NCBI RefSeq assembly: GCF_030519355.1
Contig: NZ_JAUMKC010000020.1
Span: 1-64,000 of the forward strand
From: Mucilaginibacter sp. L3T2-6
GTDB taxonomy: Bacteria; Bacteroidota; Bacteroidia; Sphingobacteriales; Sphingobacteriaceae
Reading direction: 5' to 3'
Length of the DNA: 64,000 nt
Shown here in pieces: positions 9,701 to 17,309 of this stretch. Each line of letters starts with the position of its first letter. Positions within the stretch are counted from its first letter, which is position 1. A program made the position numbers and the translations under genes. The notes below the pieces were generated by a model. That model was not told the DNA's origin. It ran no database searches and saw only the letters and a program-made list of their open reading frames with translations.

Positions 9701-9809
9701 TTTGTCATTGCGAGGAACGAAGCAATCTCGTCGTTATGATTTAACCTCTATGCGTAGTCCGTAATGCATGCGAAGGGATTGCTTCGTCGTTCCTTCTCGC
9801 AATGACAAA
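9701..9809. repeat. Palindromic REP/MITE-like element between aroA and aroC
   Basis: The ends are inverted repeats: TTTGTCATTGCGAG at 9701-9714 and CTCGCAATGACAAA at 9796-9809. Inner arms GAACGAAGCAATC (9715-9727) and GATTGCTTCG-TCGTTC (9777-9792) extend the pairing. The sequence type, built on cattgcgaggaacgaagcaatc, is one I know as a widely dispersed repeat in Bacteroidota genomes. It carries no coding sequence. It could fold into a long hairpin in RNA and affect read-through from aroA to aroC. Confidence 0.8.
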
Positions 9810-9818
9810 ATTTAACCT

Positions 9819-11102
9819 TTAGCTCTTTACCTCCGTTGTGAAACCCACCTTCTTCAAATCCTTCCAAAATGCGGGATACGATTTTTCTACCACATCAGCA
9901 TCTTCAAATTCAATTTCCGGAACTATCAAAGCGAGCGGTGCAAAGGCCATAGCCATGCGGTGGTCGTGGTAGGTGTTTACAAATATACGGTTGGGAATGC
10001 TTTTTTCGCTGCAGTCCAGCTTATAAACCTGGCCTTTTTCAATCAGCTTTACACCAATTTTGGCCAGCTCATTTTGCAATGCCGCAATACGGTCGGTTTC
10101 TTTTATCTTGAGGGTTTCAAGGCCTGTAAAGGTAGCCTCATGTCCCAGCGCCGCGCAAACCACAATTACGGTTTGGGCCAGGTCCGGGCATTCCTTCATG
10201 TCGAATATCTTGCGGATAACCGGCTTCGGTTCTTTTTGCAAGTATACACCTCCATCTTTAAACTGTGAAGTGATCCCAAAGTTAGCCATTATCTCGGTGA
10301 TAACGCTGTCGCCCTGGAGGCTGTATTGAGTTAAGCCGGGCAGAAATAATTCCGCTTCATCTGCCAATGCGGCTATGGCGTACCAGTAAGATGCGGCGCT
10401 CCAGTCCGGTTCCACATGGATGGAGGTCTCGGCAAATTCCTGATTTGCTATCGCGATGACATTGTCTTCCCAGCTGTGCTGTATACCCACACTTTGCAAC
10501 ATCGCCAGCGTCATTTCTACATAGGGCTTTGATGTTAATTCACCTTCAATATGCAGTTCCAAACCCAAAGGCAGCCGTGGCGCAATAAGCAATAATGCCG
10601 TAATGTATTGGCTGCTGATATCTCCTTTTACGCTAACCTTGTTCGATTCCTGCACCAAACCGCCCTTTATATGTATAGGAGGGAAGCCTTCATTTTCAAC
10701 ATAATCAATTTGCGCGCCGATCTCCCGCAAGGCGTCCACCAAAATGCCTATTGGCCGTTGTTTCATGCGCGCGCTGCCGGTTAATATTACTTCTTCATCC
10801 TGCAAGGTAAAATATGCAGTTAAAAAGCGCATTGCCGTACCGGCAGGACCGATGTTGATTTCGGATACCGTATTTTCGCTGGCAGAATTATCATTTCCAC
10901 TAACAGCCAATTGTTTATCTGAACGCAGAATGCCTGCCAGCAAAACGGCGTCGGCCGCATCTGATATATTCTCTACTTTAACCTTACCATTGCTCAACGC
11001 CTCAATAATTAAAGCACGATTGCACTCGCTTTTAGAACCGGTGAGGTGCACCGTACCTTTCGCAGATTTGTCTCTTTTGGTAAGGATGATGTTGTGTTTC
11101 AT
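9819..11102 (-). CDS. aroA: 3-phosphoshikimate 1-carboxyvinyltransferase (EPSP synthase)
   Basis: 427 residues, full length. It transfers the enolpyruvyl group of PEP to shikimate-3-phosphate. The motifs are LTGSKSECNRALI near residue 22 (the substrate Lys-Ser), NIGPAGTAMRFLTAYF near residue 90, KGDISSQYITALLL near residue 165, LKIKETDRIAAL near residue 335 and the catalytic YHDHRMAMAFAPL near residue 385. The GPAGTAMR loop has Ala where most glyphosate-sensitive class I enzymes have GNAGTAMR. Whether this changes PEP or inhibitor binding cannot be told from sequence. It sits between the DAHP synthase/chorismate mutase and aroC genes on the same strand. Confidence 0.96.
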   Translation of the reverse strand: MKHNIILTKRDKSAKGTVHLTGSKSECNRALIIEALSNGKVKVENISDAADAVLLAGILRSDKQLAVSGNDNSASENTVSEINIGPAGTAMRFLTAYFTLQDEEVILTGSARMKQRPIGILVDALREIGAQIDYVENEGFPPIHIKGGLVQESNKVSVKGDISSQYITALLLIAPRLPLGLELHIEGELTSKPYVEMTLAMLQSVGIQHSWEDNVIAIANQEFAETSIHVEPDWSAASYWYAIAALADEAELFLPGLTQYSLQGDSVITEIMANFGITSQFKDGGVYLQKEPKPVIRKIFDMKECPDLAQTVIVVCAALGHEATFTGLETLKIKETDRIAALQNELAKIGVKLIEKGQVYKLDCSEKSIPNRIFVNTYHDHRMAMAFAPLALIVPEIEFEDADVVEKSYPAFWKDLKKVGFTTEVKS

Positions 11103-11204
11103 TTAAAACATTGCATGTAGAGACACAATACTTGCGTCCCTGATTGTGCATTTGATAATTTGCATGTTAAGAGATGCAAGTATTGCTTCCCTATATTTAA
11201 AATT

Positions 11205-11249
11205 GTTGCAGAGGCGCAATATTTCTGTATCTGCACTTGTCTCTGCAAC
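11205..11249. repeat. Inverted repeat upstream of aroA, in a degenerate repeat region
   Basis: GTTGCAGAG (11205-11213) and CTCTGCAAC (11241-11249) form a perfect 9-bp stem. The neighbouring 11110-11200 contains two related degenerate copies (gcatgtagagacacaatact... and gcatgttaagagatgcaagt...). This looks like an eroded dispersed repeat of the tgtagagacgcaa type. It fills the gap between the DAHP synthase gene and aroA, where it could also act as a weak transcription barrier. Confidence 0.55.
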
Positions 11250-11263
11250 TCCACACAAAAAAA

Positions 11264-12391
11264 TTACGCGTGCGTTAATTTTTCTGCAGCCTGTCCAGCC
11301 TCGTCCTTGTTCATGATCTCGGTTTGTTTACGGATGGATTCAGCATGGATAAGCTCCAGCAGTTTTTCAGTAAACTCGGTGCTAAGTTTCAAGGCTTTGG
11401 CGTAGCTGGTACGTTTTTGCAAAATATCGTCCCAACGATTAACCTGCAAAATGGTGATGTTGTTATCCTTTTTGTAGTTGCCAATCTGCTCAACAATTTT
11501 CATACGTTCAGCCATTTTTTGGATAACCAGGTCGTCAATTTTGTCAATCTGGTTACGCAGTTCCTGCAGTTTGTCCTTAACATCGGCATTGCGTATCTCC
11601 GGCTTACGCAAAGTAAGGTGTTCAATAATATCGGCCAATGCCTCGGGGGTAACCTGTTGCTTAGCATCAGTCCAGGCTACAGTAGGGTCGATGTGCGATT
11701 CTATCATCAAACCCTGCATATCAAGGTCAAGCGCTTTTTGAGAGATATAGCCAATCAGGTCGCGGTTGCCGGTAATATGACTTGGATCGTTAATTAAAGG
11801 CAGTTCAGGGGCAATAGTTTTAAGGCTGATGGCCAGGTCCCACATGGGCTCATTGCGAAAAGCGCTTTTTTCGTGCGATGAAAAACCGCGGTGAATAGCT
11901 GCAAGTTTGGTAATGCCCGCGTTATTGATACGCTCGATAGCGCCAATCCATAAAGACAGATCAGGGTTTACGGGGTTTTTAATCATTACGGGCACATCTA
12001 CTCCTCGTAGCGCGTCAGCAATTTCCTGTACGGTAAAGGGGTTCACGGTAGAACGGGCGCCCACCCATAAAATATCAACCCCTGCGCCCAATGCTTCTTC
12101 TACATGCTTGGCATTGGCAACTTCCACGGCTGTTGGCAGACCGGTTTCTTCCTTGGCGCGTTTGAGCCATTGCAGGCCAATGCTGCCTATACCCTCAAAT
12201 TCACCCGGGCGGGTACGCGGTTTCCAGATACCTGCACGTAAGGCTGATACGCGGCCTGTCCTGGCTAATAAATGCGCAGTGGCTACCAACTGGTCTTCAG
12301 TTTCGGCGCTGCACGGTCCTGCAATCAACAACGGTTCGTTGTTTGTTTTAATCCAGGATGATAATGGCTGTATGTTTAAATTCAGTTTCAT
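11264..12391 (-). CDS. Bifunctional DAHP synthase / chorismate mutase
   Basis: 375 residues with two domains. Residues about 1-265 are a KDO8P-synthase-like DAHP synthase (PLLIAGPCSAETEDQL near residue 20, GIWKPRTRPGEFEG near residue 55, the HRGFSSHEKSAFRN region near residue 165, INDPSHITGNRDL near residue 200). Residues about 275-360 are an AroQ-type chorismate mutase (KLQELRNQIDKIDDLVIQKMAERMKIVEQIG with the catalytic Arg and Lys). It condenses PEP and erythrose-4-phosphate at the pathway entry and also converts chorismate to prephenate. In Bacteroidota this domain order is common, and the mutase often confers feedback by prephenate. It lies 143 bp downstream of pheA on the same strand, across an inverted repeat. 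Confidence 0.95.
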   Translation of the reverse strand: MKLNLNIQPLSSWIKTNNEPLLIAGPCSAETEDQLVATAHLLARTGRVSALRAGIWKPRTRPGEFEGIGSIGLQWLKRAKEETGLPTAVEVANAKHVEEALGAGVDILWVGARSTVNPFTVQEIADALRGVDVPVMIKNPVNPDLSLWIGAIERINNAGITKLAAIHRGFSSHEKSAFRNEPMWDLAISLKTIAPELPLINDPSHITGNRDLIGYISQKALDLDMQGLMIESHIDPTVAWTDAKQQVTPEALADIIEHLTLRKPEIRNADVKDKLQELRNQIDKIDDLVIQKMAERMKIVEQIGNYKKDNNITILQVNRWDDILQKRTSYAKALKLSTEFTEKLLELIHAESIRKQTEIMNKDEAGQAAEKLTHA

Positions 12392-12408
12392 AGTTTTTTG
12401 GATCCGGG

Positions 12409-12534
12409 AGTCGGTAAAGTCCGAAAAGTACCGGAAAGTTTTTATGGTTAATTATTGTATTTGTTGTCTATTTAATTTTTTTTGTAAGCTTTTACCTTCT
12501 TTCGGACTTTCCGACTTTCCGGACTTTTCCGACT
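12409..12534. repeat. Long imperfect inverted repeat between pheA and the DAHP synthase gene
   Basis: The left arm at 12409-12439 (AGTCGGTAAAGTCCGAAAAG and following) pairs with the right arm at 12506-12534 (ACTTTCCGACTTTCCGGACT and following) over about 29 bases with few mismatches. The right arm ends at the pheA stop codon. The same cggactttccgacttt sequence type recurs at 17662-17693 beside dnaE2, so it is a dispersed element, not a locus-specific regulator. Confidence 0.65.
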
Positions 12535-13443
12535 TCAGCTCATCTTCTTCATTTTAATATACTTCCTCGGGACTCTTTCGGTTGCCGCGTCTTTCGGCAA
12601 GCTGTTGCCTTCTTCGTCGTGGCGTTCATACTCACCCAGAATATTAAAGTTTTGGGTGTATTTTAATATCTGGCGTATGGCGGTGTCGTACTGTTTTGTG
12701 TCGTTCCATTCCACATCTACATAAAAATTGTACTCATTACGTTTACCCAGCACCGGCATGCTTTGAATTTTGCTCATATTCAGTTCCTGCTCGGCAAAAA
12801 TATTAAGCACTTTGGCCAGAGCGCCTACCGTATTGCTTACCTGGAAACACAGTGAAGCCTTATTATGATTCTTTTTTGGTACATTTTCATGATGAGCTAA
12901 TATCAGGAAACGGGTGAAATTCTTTTTGTTCGATTCTATCCGGCGCTCCAGCACGTCTAATCCATAAAGGCGTGCAGCCAATGAGTTGGCGATGGCCACA
13001 GTGTCGGTTAACTGCTCATCACGGATGCGTTTGGCACAGGCCGCAGTGTCATTGCTTTCCACAATGTTCAGCTGCGGATATTCGTCAAAAAAATCTACGC
13101 ACTGGCGGATAGCAATAGGGTGGGAAGTTACATATTTAATGTCCTCGAATTTTACGCCCGGCAATGCCATCAGGTGCAGCTGTATAGGCAGGTACACTTC
13201 GCCAATTACCGGGAAACCATAGCTAAGCAGCAGTGAGTAATTCGGTAAAATGCTGCCGGCGATGCTGTTTTCGATAGCCATCACCACATAGTCGGCCTTT
13301 TTATTTTTTAAGGCCTCAAATGTTTGCTTAAATGAATTGCATTCAATGGTTTCAATATCTTCTCCAAAATATTGAAATGCGGCCTCCTCGTGGAAGGAAG
13401 CACGTATCCCCTGTATGGCAACTCTAGGTTTTTCTGTTTTCAT
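12535..13443 (-). CDS. pheA: Prephenate dehydratase
   Basis: 302 residues from the ATG at 13443. A frame from a TTG at 13458 would add five residues but would begin inside the terminator stem, so I reject it. Residues about 1-180 are the dehydratase domain (VAIQGIRASFHEEAAFQYFG near the start, MAIENSIAGSI near residue 60, and the family NFTRFLIL motif near residue 178). Residues about 195-275 are an ACT domain that binds Phe (GALAKVLNIFAEQELNMSKIQS). It makes phenylpyruvate for phenylalanine. Expression is probably controlled by the leader peptide and terminator immediately upstream; transcription may continue into the DAHP synthase/mutase, aroA and aroC. Confidence 0.96.
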   Translation of the reverse strand: MKTEKPRVAIQGIRASFHEEAAFQYFGEDIETIECNSFKQTFEALKNKKADYVVMAIENSIAGSILPNYSLLLSYGFPVIGEVYLPIQLHLMALPGVKFEDIKYVTSHPIAIRQCVDFFDEYPQLNIVESNDTAACAKRIRDEQLTDTVAIANSLAARLYGLDVLERRIESNKKNFTRFLILAHHENVPKKNHNKASLCFQVSNTVGALAKVLNIFAEQELNMSKIQSMPVLGKRNEYNFYVDVEWNDTKQYDTAIRQILKYTQNFNILGEYERHDEEGNSLPKDAATERVPRKYIKMKKMS

Positions 13444-13456
13444 ATTTCCCTTAAGC

Positions 13457-13489
13457 AAAAAGTCCCGGCTCTTTCGGGCCGGGACTTTT
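13457..13489 (-). terminator. Attenuator terminator in the pheA leader
   Basis: On the minus strand AAAAGTCCCGGC (13489-13478) pairs perfectly with GCCGGGACTTTT (13469-13458), followed by T. This is a strong intrinsic terminator 13 bases before the pheA ATG. Its 3' half, AGAGCCGGGACT (13461-13472), is repeated exactly at 13520-13531 at the end of the leader coding sequence. The earlier copy can therefore pair with AGTCCCGGC and prevent the terminator: a two-state attenuator. Confidence 0.9.
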
Positions 13490-13517
13490 CAGTTTCTTAT
13501 ATGTTTGTTAGTGCATA

Positions 13518-13583
13518 TCAGTCCCGGCTCTTACTGGTAAAGTAAAAGTAGTATCCGTAAAAATATGCGCTGTTAAATTTCAT
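13518..13583 (-). CDS. pheA leader peptide, rich in Tyr and Phe codons
   Basis: A 21-codon reading frame, ATG at 13583 to TGA at 13518, between a good promoter and the terminator ahead of pheA. Residues 7-15 read YFYGYYFYF: eight of nine are aromatic, and the whole peptide holds five Tyr and four Phe. The last four codons (AGC CGG GAC TGA) lie in the segment that can pair with the 5' arm of the terminator. By the classical model of amino acid attenuation, a ribosome stalled at Tyr/Phe codons leaves this segment free to form an anti-terminator. A ribosome that reaches the stop codon covers it, so the terminator forms. The product has no function as a protein. Lack of a clear ribosome binding site is normal for the phylum. 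Confidence 0.88.
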   Translation of the reverse strand: MKFNSAYFYGYYFYFTSKSRD

Positions 13584-13601
13584 TGTTTTTTTATTCCGAC
13601 G

Positions 13602-13631
13602 TAAATGTACGGTTTAAAATGATGTTGTCAA
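13602..13631 (-). promoter_or_regulatory. Promoter of the pheA leader transcript
   Basis: On the minus strand TTG (13631-13629), then 19 bases, then TACATTTA (13609-13602). This matches the Bacteroidota housekeeping promoter TTTG-N19-TAnnTTTG at all but the last base of the -7 box. The start site would be about 13596, giving a leader RNA of about 140 bases up to the terminator and a 5' UTR of about 13 bases before the leader ATG. Confidence 0.75.
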
Positions 13632-13720
13632 TAGAAAATTTTATTTTTTTGAAAATTGAGGAGGTAAACAGAATATTATTTGGTGACACCGGACATTCCT
13701 GGTTTGAATCGTTTAATTCA

Positions 13721-14551
13721 CTACCCTGCAATATGGTGATACCGTTCCTTTAGTAAAGTCATCATATAAACGTTAATATCCCACTGATTAGCAACCGGCA
13801 TTTTGGTGTAAGGAAGCGCAGGCATATAAGGCGCAGGACCGAATTCCGGTGTGATGGTTGTCAATTCAGCGCCGCTTGACAAACGGTGGTTTATAATCTT
13901 GTCCCACCAGTTCAGGTGCGCTTGTACTTCGGCCGCCCATTCCGGAGCACGCGGGTCGCTTACCTGGGCCGACTCGCCGTGACCTACCCGCGCGTGGATA
14001 TGCAACGTCCTGCTTATGGCGGTATCCACAGCTTCTTCCTGGTCTTCCAGCAGGCTTTCGGATACGTTACACCAATGTGAGAAATCAGCGGTGATAACTA
14101 TGCGTGGATTAGCATCCAATAGCTGTTTGGTTATATGCGCGGCAAACAACGCTTTATTGCGATGGGTTTCATGTGCAACCGTGATACCTGTTTGCTCTGT
14201 AAATTCGGATGCCAATTTGAATAACTCGCTGTTTTGTGCGGCGGTGAAATAGTCTTTACCAGTTTGCGAATCGATAAGGATGGGCTTTAGTTCCGCTATG
14301 TTTTCCAGGTGCTTTTTATAGCTCTGCTTTTGCAGTTCCAAATCTTTTTCGAACGACTGGTAATATTGGCCGATTAATAAAAGGCCGTGGTTTTTTAATG
14401 CGTCAGCTATTTCTTTGCGTTCGTCGGCCTCAAACGGCACAGGTGTCTCGATGCCGTCAAAACCGGCTCCCTTTACTTTAGCGCAGAAATTATCCCAGGT
14501 AATATTATCAGATCCCCATTTGGGGCAAAAGAATTTGATTTGCATAGCCAA
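13721..14551 (-). CDS. Sugar phosphate isomerase/epimerase-like TIM-barrel protein
   Basis: 276 residues of the xylose-isomerase-like TIM-barrel superfamily. The N-terminus has a strand/loop pattern, KFFCPKWGSDNI, then GFDGIETPVPF. Later come TVAHETHRNKALFA near residue 120 with possible metal ligands Glu and His, ITADFSHWCNVSESLL near residue 155 (Asp and His), HIHARVGHGESAQVSDP near residue 195 and TTITPEFGPAPYMP near residue 240 (Glu). These fit the metal site of the family. The substrate is unknown. It lies between the pheA leader region and aroB on the same strand; no link to aromatic synthesis is evident. Confidence 0.8.
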   Translation of the reverse strand: MAMQIKFFCPKWGSDNITWDNFCAKVKGAGFDGIETPVPFEADERKEIADALKNHGLLLIGQYYQSFEKDLELQKQSYKKHLENIAELKPILIDSQTGKDYFTAAQNSELFKLASEFTEQTGITVAHETHRNKALFAAHITKQLLDANPRIVITADFSHWCNVSESLLEDQEEAVDTAISRTLHIHARVGHGESAQVSDPRAPEWAAEVQAHLNWWDKIINHRLSSGAELTTITPEFGPAPYMPALPYTKMPVANQWDINVYMMTLLKERYHHIAG

Positions 14552-14686
14552 ATGTGGTAATAAATCAGGTTAAATCCTATGTACTAAATTGGTTGTTTTA
14601 TGGCACTAACGGTAGCAACACTGCTATTAGAAACGTAGCCAGCGGTTCTATTCCTGAGAAGCACACTGTCAAAAGATTATCTCCTG

Positions 14687-15745
14687 CTACAAACCCGCAT
14701 AATAAGCTAAACTCTCGCAAAGTTCCTCCTCTGTGCAAATATTGTCGAGGGAGCATTCACCAATCCTTGTAAGTAAAGTGCAGTTTATTTTGCCGTTCTG
14801 GTTTTTCTTGTCCTTTAGCATAATGGCGCACTGTTGCTTATAATCGGTAGCAGCCAGGTTGTATTTAGGATAAAGGCCGAGGACAACTTTTGCAATTTCG
14901 TCAAGTTCATCAGCACGCAAGCCGGTTTTTTTATACGAAAGATATGCCTCGCAGATCATCCCTAAAGCTATGGCCTCGCCATGAGTAAGCGGGTCTTTAT
15001 CGTTTATTAATGAGTTGGTTTCCACTGCGTGACCGATCGTATGCCCGAAATTCAGTGCCTTGCGGATGCCTTTTTCTTTTGGGTCCTGAATAACCACCTC
15101 ATTTTTTATTTCTACCGAGCGGTAAATAAGTTCAGGCGTGGGTTTACTAAGATCGCTGTTTTTTAACGCTTGCCAGTAAGCGGCGTCCATGATTAAGCCA
15201 TGCTTCAGCATTTCGGCAGTTCCGGATAGTATCTGGCGGGGAGGAAGTGTTTTTAAAAATTCTTCGGAAATAAATACTGCCTTTGGCTGTGTAAACGTGC
15301 CGATGATGTTCTTGATATTATCCATATCGATACCTGTTTTTCCCCCAACAGACGCATCAACCTGAGACAATAAAGTAGTAGGCACCTGCACAAAATCAAT
15401 TCCGCGTTTAAAGGTTGATGCGGCAAATCCGCCCATATCGGTAATTACGCCACCACCAAGGTTGATCATTAAAGCTTTGCGGTCGGCCTCAAAGTCGATA
15501 AGCATCTTCCAGATGCCGATACAGAAATCGATATTCTTGTTTTCTTCGCCCGAGTTAATTTCAATGATGTCAAAATTTTCTTCGCCTGCAAATGCTGCCT
15601 GCACAAGGGGGAGGCAATGGACGGAAGTATGCTCATCTGTCAGGATAAAAGAGCGTGAATAATTGCCTGTCTGTACGAATTTTTTTAATTCGGCAATGCT
15701 GTCTTCAAAAAAAATAGGGTAACTATCGCTTTGGATGGTTTTCAT
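14687..15745 (-). CDS. aroB: 3-dehydroquinate synthase
   Basis: 352 residues. It converts DAHP to 3-dehydroquinate with NAD and a divalent metal in the shikimate pathway. Signatures: GGGVITDMGGFAASTFKRGIDFVQVPTTLLSQVDASVGGKTGID (residues about 97-140), with the NAD-binding glycines and active-site Lys, then the metal ligands in GTAEMLKHG (near residue 177), LNFGHTIGHAVE (near residue 235) and LTHGEAIALGM (near residue 255). It starts 2 bases after the stop of the S4-domain gene, so the two are almost certainly co-transcribed. Confidence 0.96.
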   Translation of the reverse strand: MKTIQSDSYPIFFEDSIAELKKFVQTGNYSRSFILTDEHTSVHCLPLVQAAFAGEENFDIIEINSGEENKNIDFCIGIWKMLIDFEADRKALMINLGGGVITDMGGFAASTFKRGIDFVQVPTTLLSQVDASVGGKTGIDMDNIKNIIGTFTQPKAVFISEEFLKTLPPRQILSGTAEMLKHGLIMDAAYWQALKNSDLSKPTPELIYRSVEIKNEVVIQDPKEKGIRKALNFGHTIGHAVETNSLINDKDPLTHGEAIALGMICEAYLSYKKTGLRADELDEIAKVVLGLYPKYNLAATDYKQQCAIMLKDKKNQNGKINCTLLTRIGECSLDNICTEEELCESLAYYAGL

Positions 15746-15747
15746 AA

Positions 15748-15954
15748 TTATATCACTCTGATAACCTCACCGGCAAATTCAACAGTGTCGCCCCGGCGCA
15801 CTTTCAGGCGTTTGCGGTAGTCAACGTGGCCGTTGTACATTACTTGTCCCTCTGTTACAACTATTTGCGCCTCGCCGCCGGTTTGTACCAGGTTGGTGGC
15901 TTTTAATAATTGTATCAGCGGTATATGGTCGCCGTCAACTTTAAATTCAATCAT
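15748..15954 (-). CDS. S4-domain RNA-binding protein (YbcJ-like)
   Basis: 68 residues forming a single S4 RNA-binding domain: IPLIQLLKATNLVQTGGEAQIVVTEGQVMYNGHVDYRKRLKVRRGDTVEF-type sequence with the conserved Lys/Arg and the glycine turn. Stand-alone S4 proteins of this length (YbcJ/YaaA type) bind structured RNA, but their role is not well defined. It precedes aroB by 2 bases. Transcription starts from the intergenic region that also carries a palindromic repeat upstream of proline dehydrogenase. Confidence 0.85.
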   Translation of the reverse strand: MIEFKVDGDHIPLIQLLKATNLVQTGGEAQIVVTEGQVMYNGHVDYRKRLKVRRGDTVEFAGEVIRVI

Positions 15955-16033
15955 TGGGCAGCAAAAATAAACTATTCAACGAATAATGAGATATTTGGCT
16001 TGCAATTTATAATTTTGCATCCGCTTCGCTTGT

Positions 16034-16114
16034 AGTCCATAGACCATGGACCGTAGACCATAGCCGGTATCTACCTGTTATTCTCTATCGACTATGGTCC
16101 ATGGTCTATGGACT
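16034..16114. repeat. 19-bp perfect inverted repeat element
   Basis: AGTCCATAGACCATGGACC at 16034-16052 is the exact reverse complement of GGTCCATGGTCTATGGACT at 16096-16114; the spacer is 43 bases. Each arm also contains internal CCATGG palindromes and a second gtagaccatag copy. It lies between the divergent S4/aroB and proline dehydrogenase genes. The form suggests a dispersed extragenic palindromic repeat. Confidence 0.75.
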
Positions 16115-16130
16115 GGCTACTAACTGACCC

Positions 16131-17309
16131 ATGACTGAAAAAAATAATTTGTCTTTCGAGAATACGGAGATAGCTTTCCGGCATGCCTCAAATTCTGACC
16201 TTAAACGCGCCTATTGGTTGTTTAAAGTAATCAATGTTAACTTCCTGGTGAAAATTGGCCCGCCGGTCACCAATTTTGCCATTAAGATAGGGTTGCCTAT
16301 TAAAGGTTTGATCAAGGCTACCATTTTTAAACATTTCTGCGGAGGTGAAACCATTGCCGAATGCGACAAAACTATCAAAAACCTCTACGACGGTGGTGTT
16401 GGCACTATACTGGATTACTCGATAGAAGGAGAGGACGACGAGCAGGTATTTGACAGCACCCGCGACGAAATCATCCGTACGATTGACAGAGCGGCGGTGG
16501 ACAAAGCTGTGCCAATTACCGTGTTTAAGATTACTGGTGTGGGGCGTTTTTCACTGTTAGAAAAACTTGATGCAGGTACAGTGCTGTCCAGTGAAGAGCA
16601 AGGAGAGTGGGCAAAAGTGCAAGCCCGTATATTAGCTGTTTGTGAGCGGGCTTATAAAGCCAATATTCCTGTAATGATCGATGCGGAAGAAAGCTGGATA
16701 CAGAAAACTATTGATGGCCTGGCTTTGAATATGATGCAGCGCTTTAATAAAGAAAGACCGATAGTTTATAATACGTACCAGCTATATCGTCATGATAAAT
16801 TGCAATCGATAAAAGACGACCACCGGGCTGCTGTAAATGATGGATTTATCCTGGGCGCAAAGTTGGTTCGCGGCGCTTATATGGAGAAAGAGCGCAAGCG
16901 TGCAGATGAAAAAGGATATCCGTCGCCCATACAGCCCGACAAGCAATCATCAGACAGGGATTATGACCTATCATTAGATTACTGTACTGATAACATCGAT
17001 AGCGTTGCCTTTGTGGCCGGCACTCATAATGAAGAAAGCTGCCGTAAGCTGGCGGAAATGATGGATAAGAAAGGAATTGACCATAAACACCCACACGTAT
17101 ATTTTTCTCAATTGCTGGGTATGAGCGATAACCTGAGCTTTAACCTCGCCAATGCGAATTACAACGTAGCAAAGTATGTGCCTTATGGCCCTATAAAAGC
17201 TGTATTGCCCTATTTGTTCCGCCGCGCGCAGGAAAATACGGCTATAGCAGGCCAGATGAGCCGTGAACTAAGCTTGATAACGAAGGAAGTGAAACGTAGA
17301 AAAAAGTGA
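16131..17309 (+). CDS. Proline dehydrogenase (monofunctional PRODH)
   Basis: 392 residues of the PRODH/PutA N-terminal TIM-barrel fold without the second aldehyde dehydrogenase domain. Visible features: FCGGETIAECDKTIKNLYD near residue 65, the MIDAEESWIQ strand near residue 183, GAKLVRGAYMEKERKRA near residue 243 (the FAD/substrate Lys-Arg-Tyr motif), FVAGTHNEES near residue 290 and YGPIKAVLPYLFRRAQENTAIAGQ near residue 352 with the two substrate-binding Arg and the following Glu. It oxidises proline to pyrroline-5-carboxylate with FAD. It starts 16 bases after the inverted repeat at 16034-16114. Confidence 0.93.
   Translation: MTEKNNLSFENTEIAFRHASNSDLKRAYWLFKVINVNFLVKIGPPVTNFAIKIGLPIKGLIKATIFKHFCGGETIAECDKTIKNLYDGGVGTILDYSIEGEDDEQVFDSTRDEIIRTIDRAAVDKAVPITVFKITGVGRFSLLEKLDAGTVLSSEEQGEWAKVQARILAVCERAYKANIPVMIDAEESWIQKTIDGLALNMMQRFNKERPIVYNTYQLYRHDKLQSIKDDHRAAVNDGFILGAKLVRGAYMEKERKRADEKGYPSPIQPDKQSSDRDYDLSLDYCTDNIDSVAFVAGTHNEESCRKLAEMMDKKGIDHKHPHVYFSQLLGMSDNLSFNLANANYNVAKYVPYGPIKAVLPYLFRRAQENTAIAGQMSRELSLITKEVKRRKK

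Noticed and set aside
11324..11797. Plus-strand open frames opposite the DAHP synthase gene and other long genes
   Set aside because: They are antisense frames of clear genes with no features of their own.
13444..13458. TTG start of pheA five codons upstream of the ATG
   Set aside because: It lies in the terminator stem and its downstream run; the ATG at 13443 has better spacing and family agreement.
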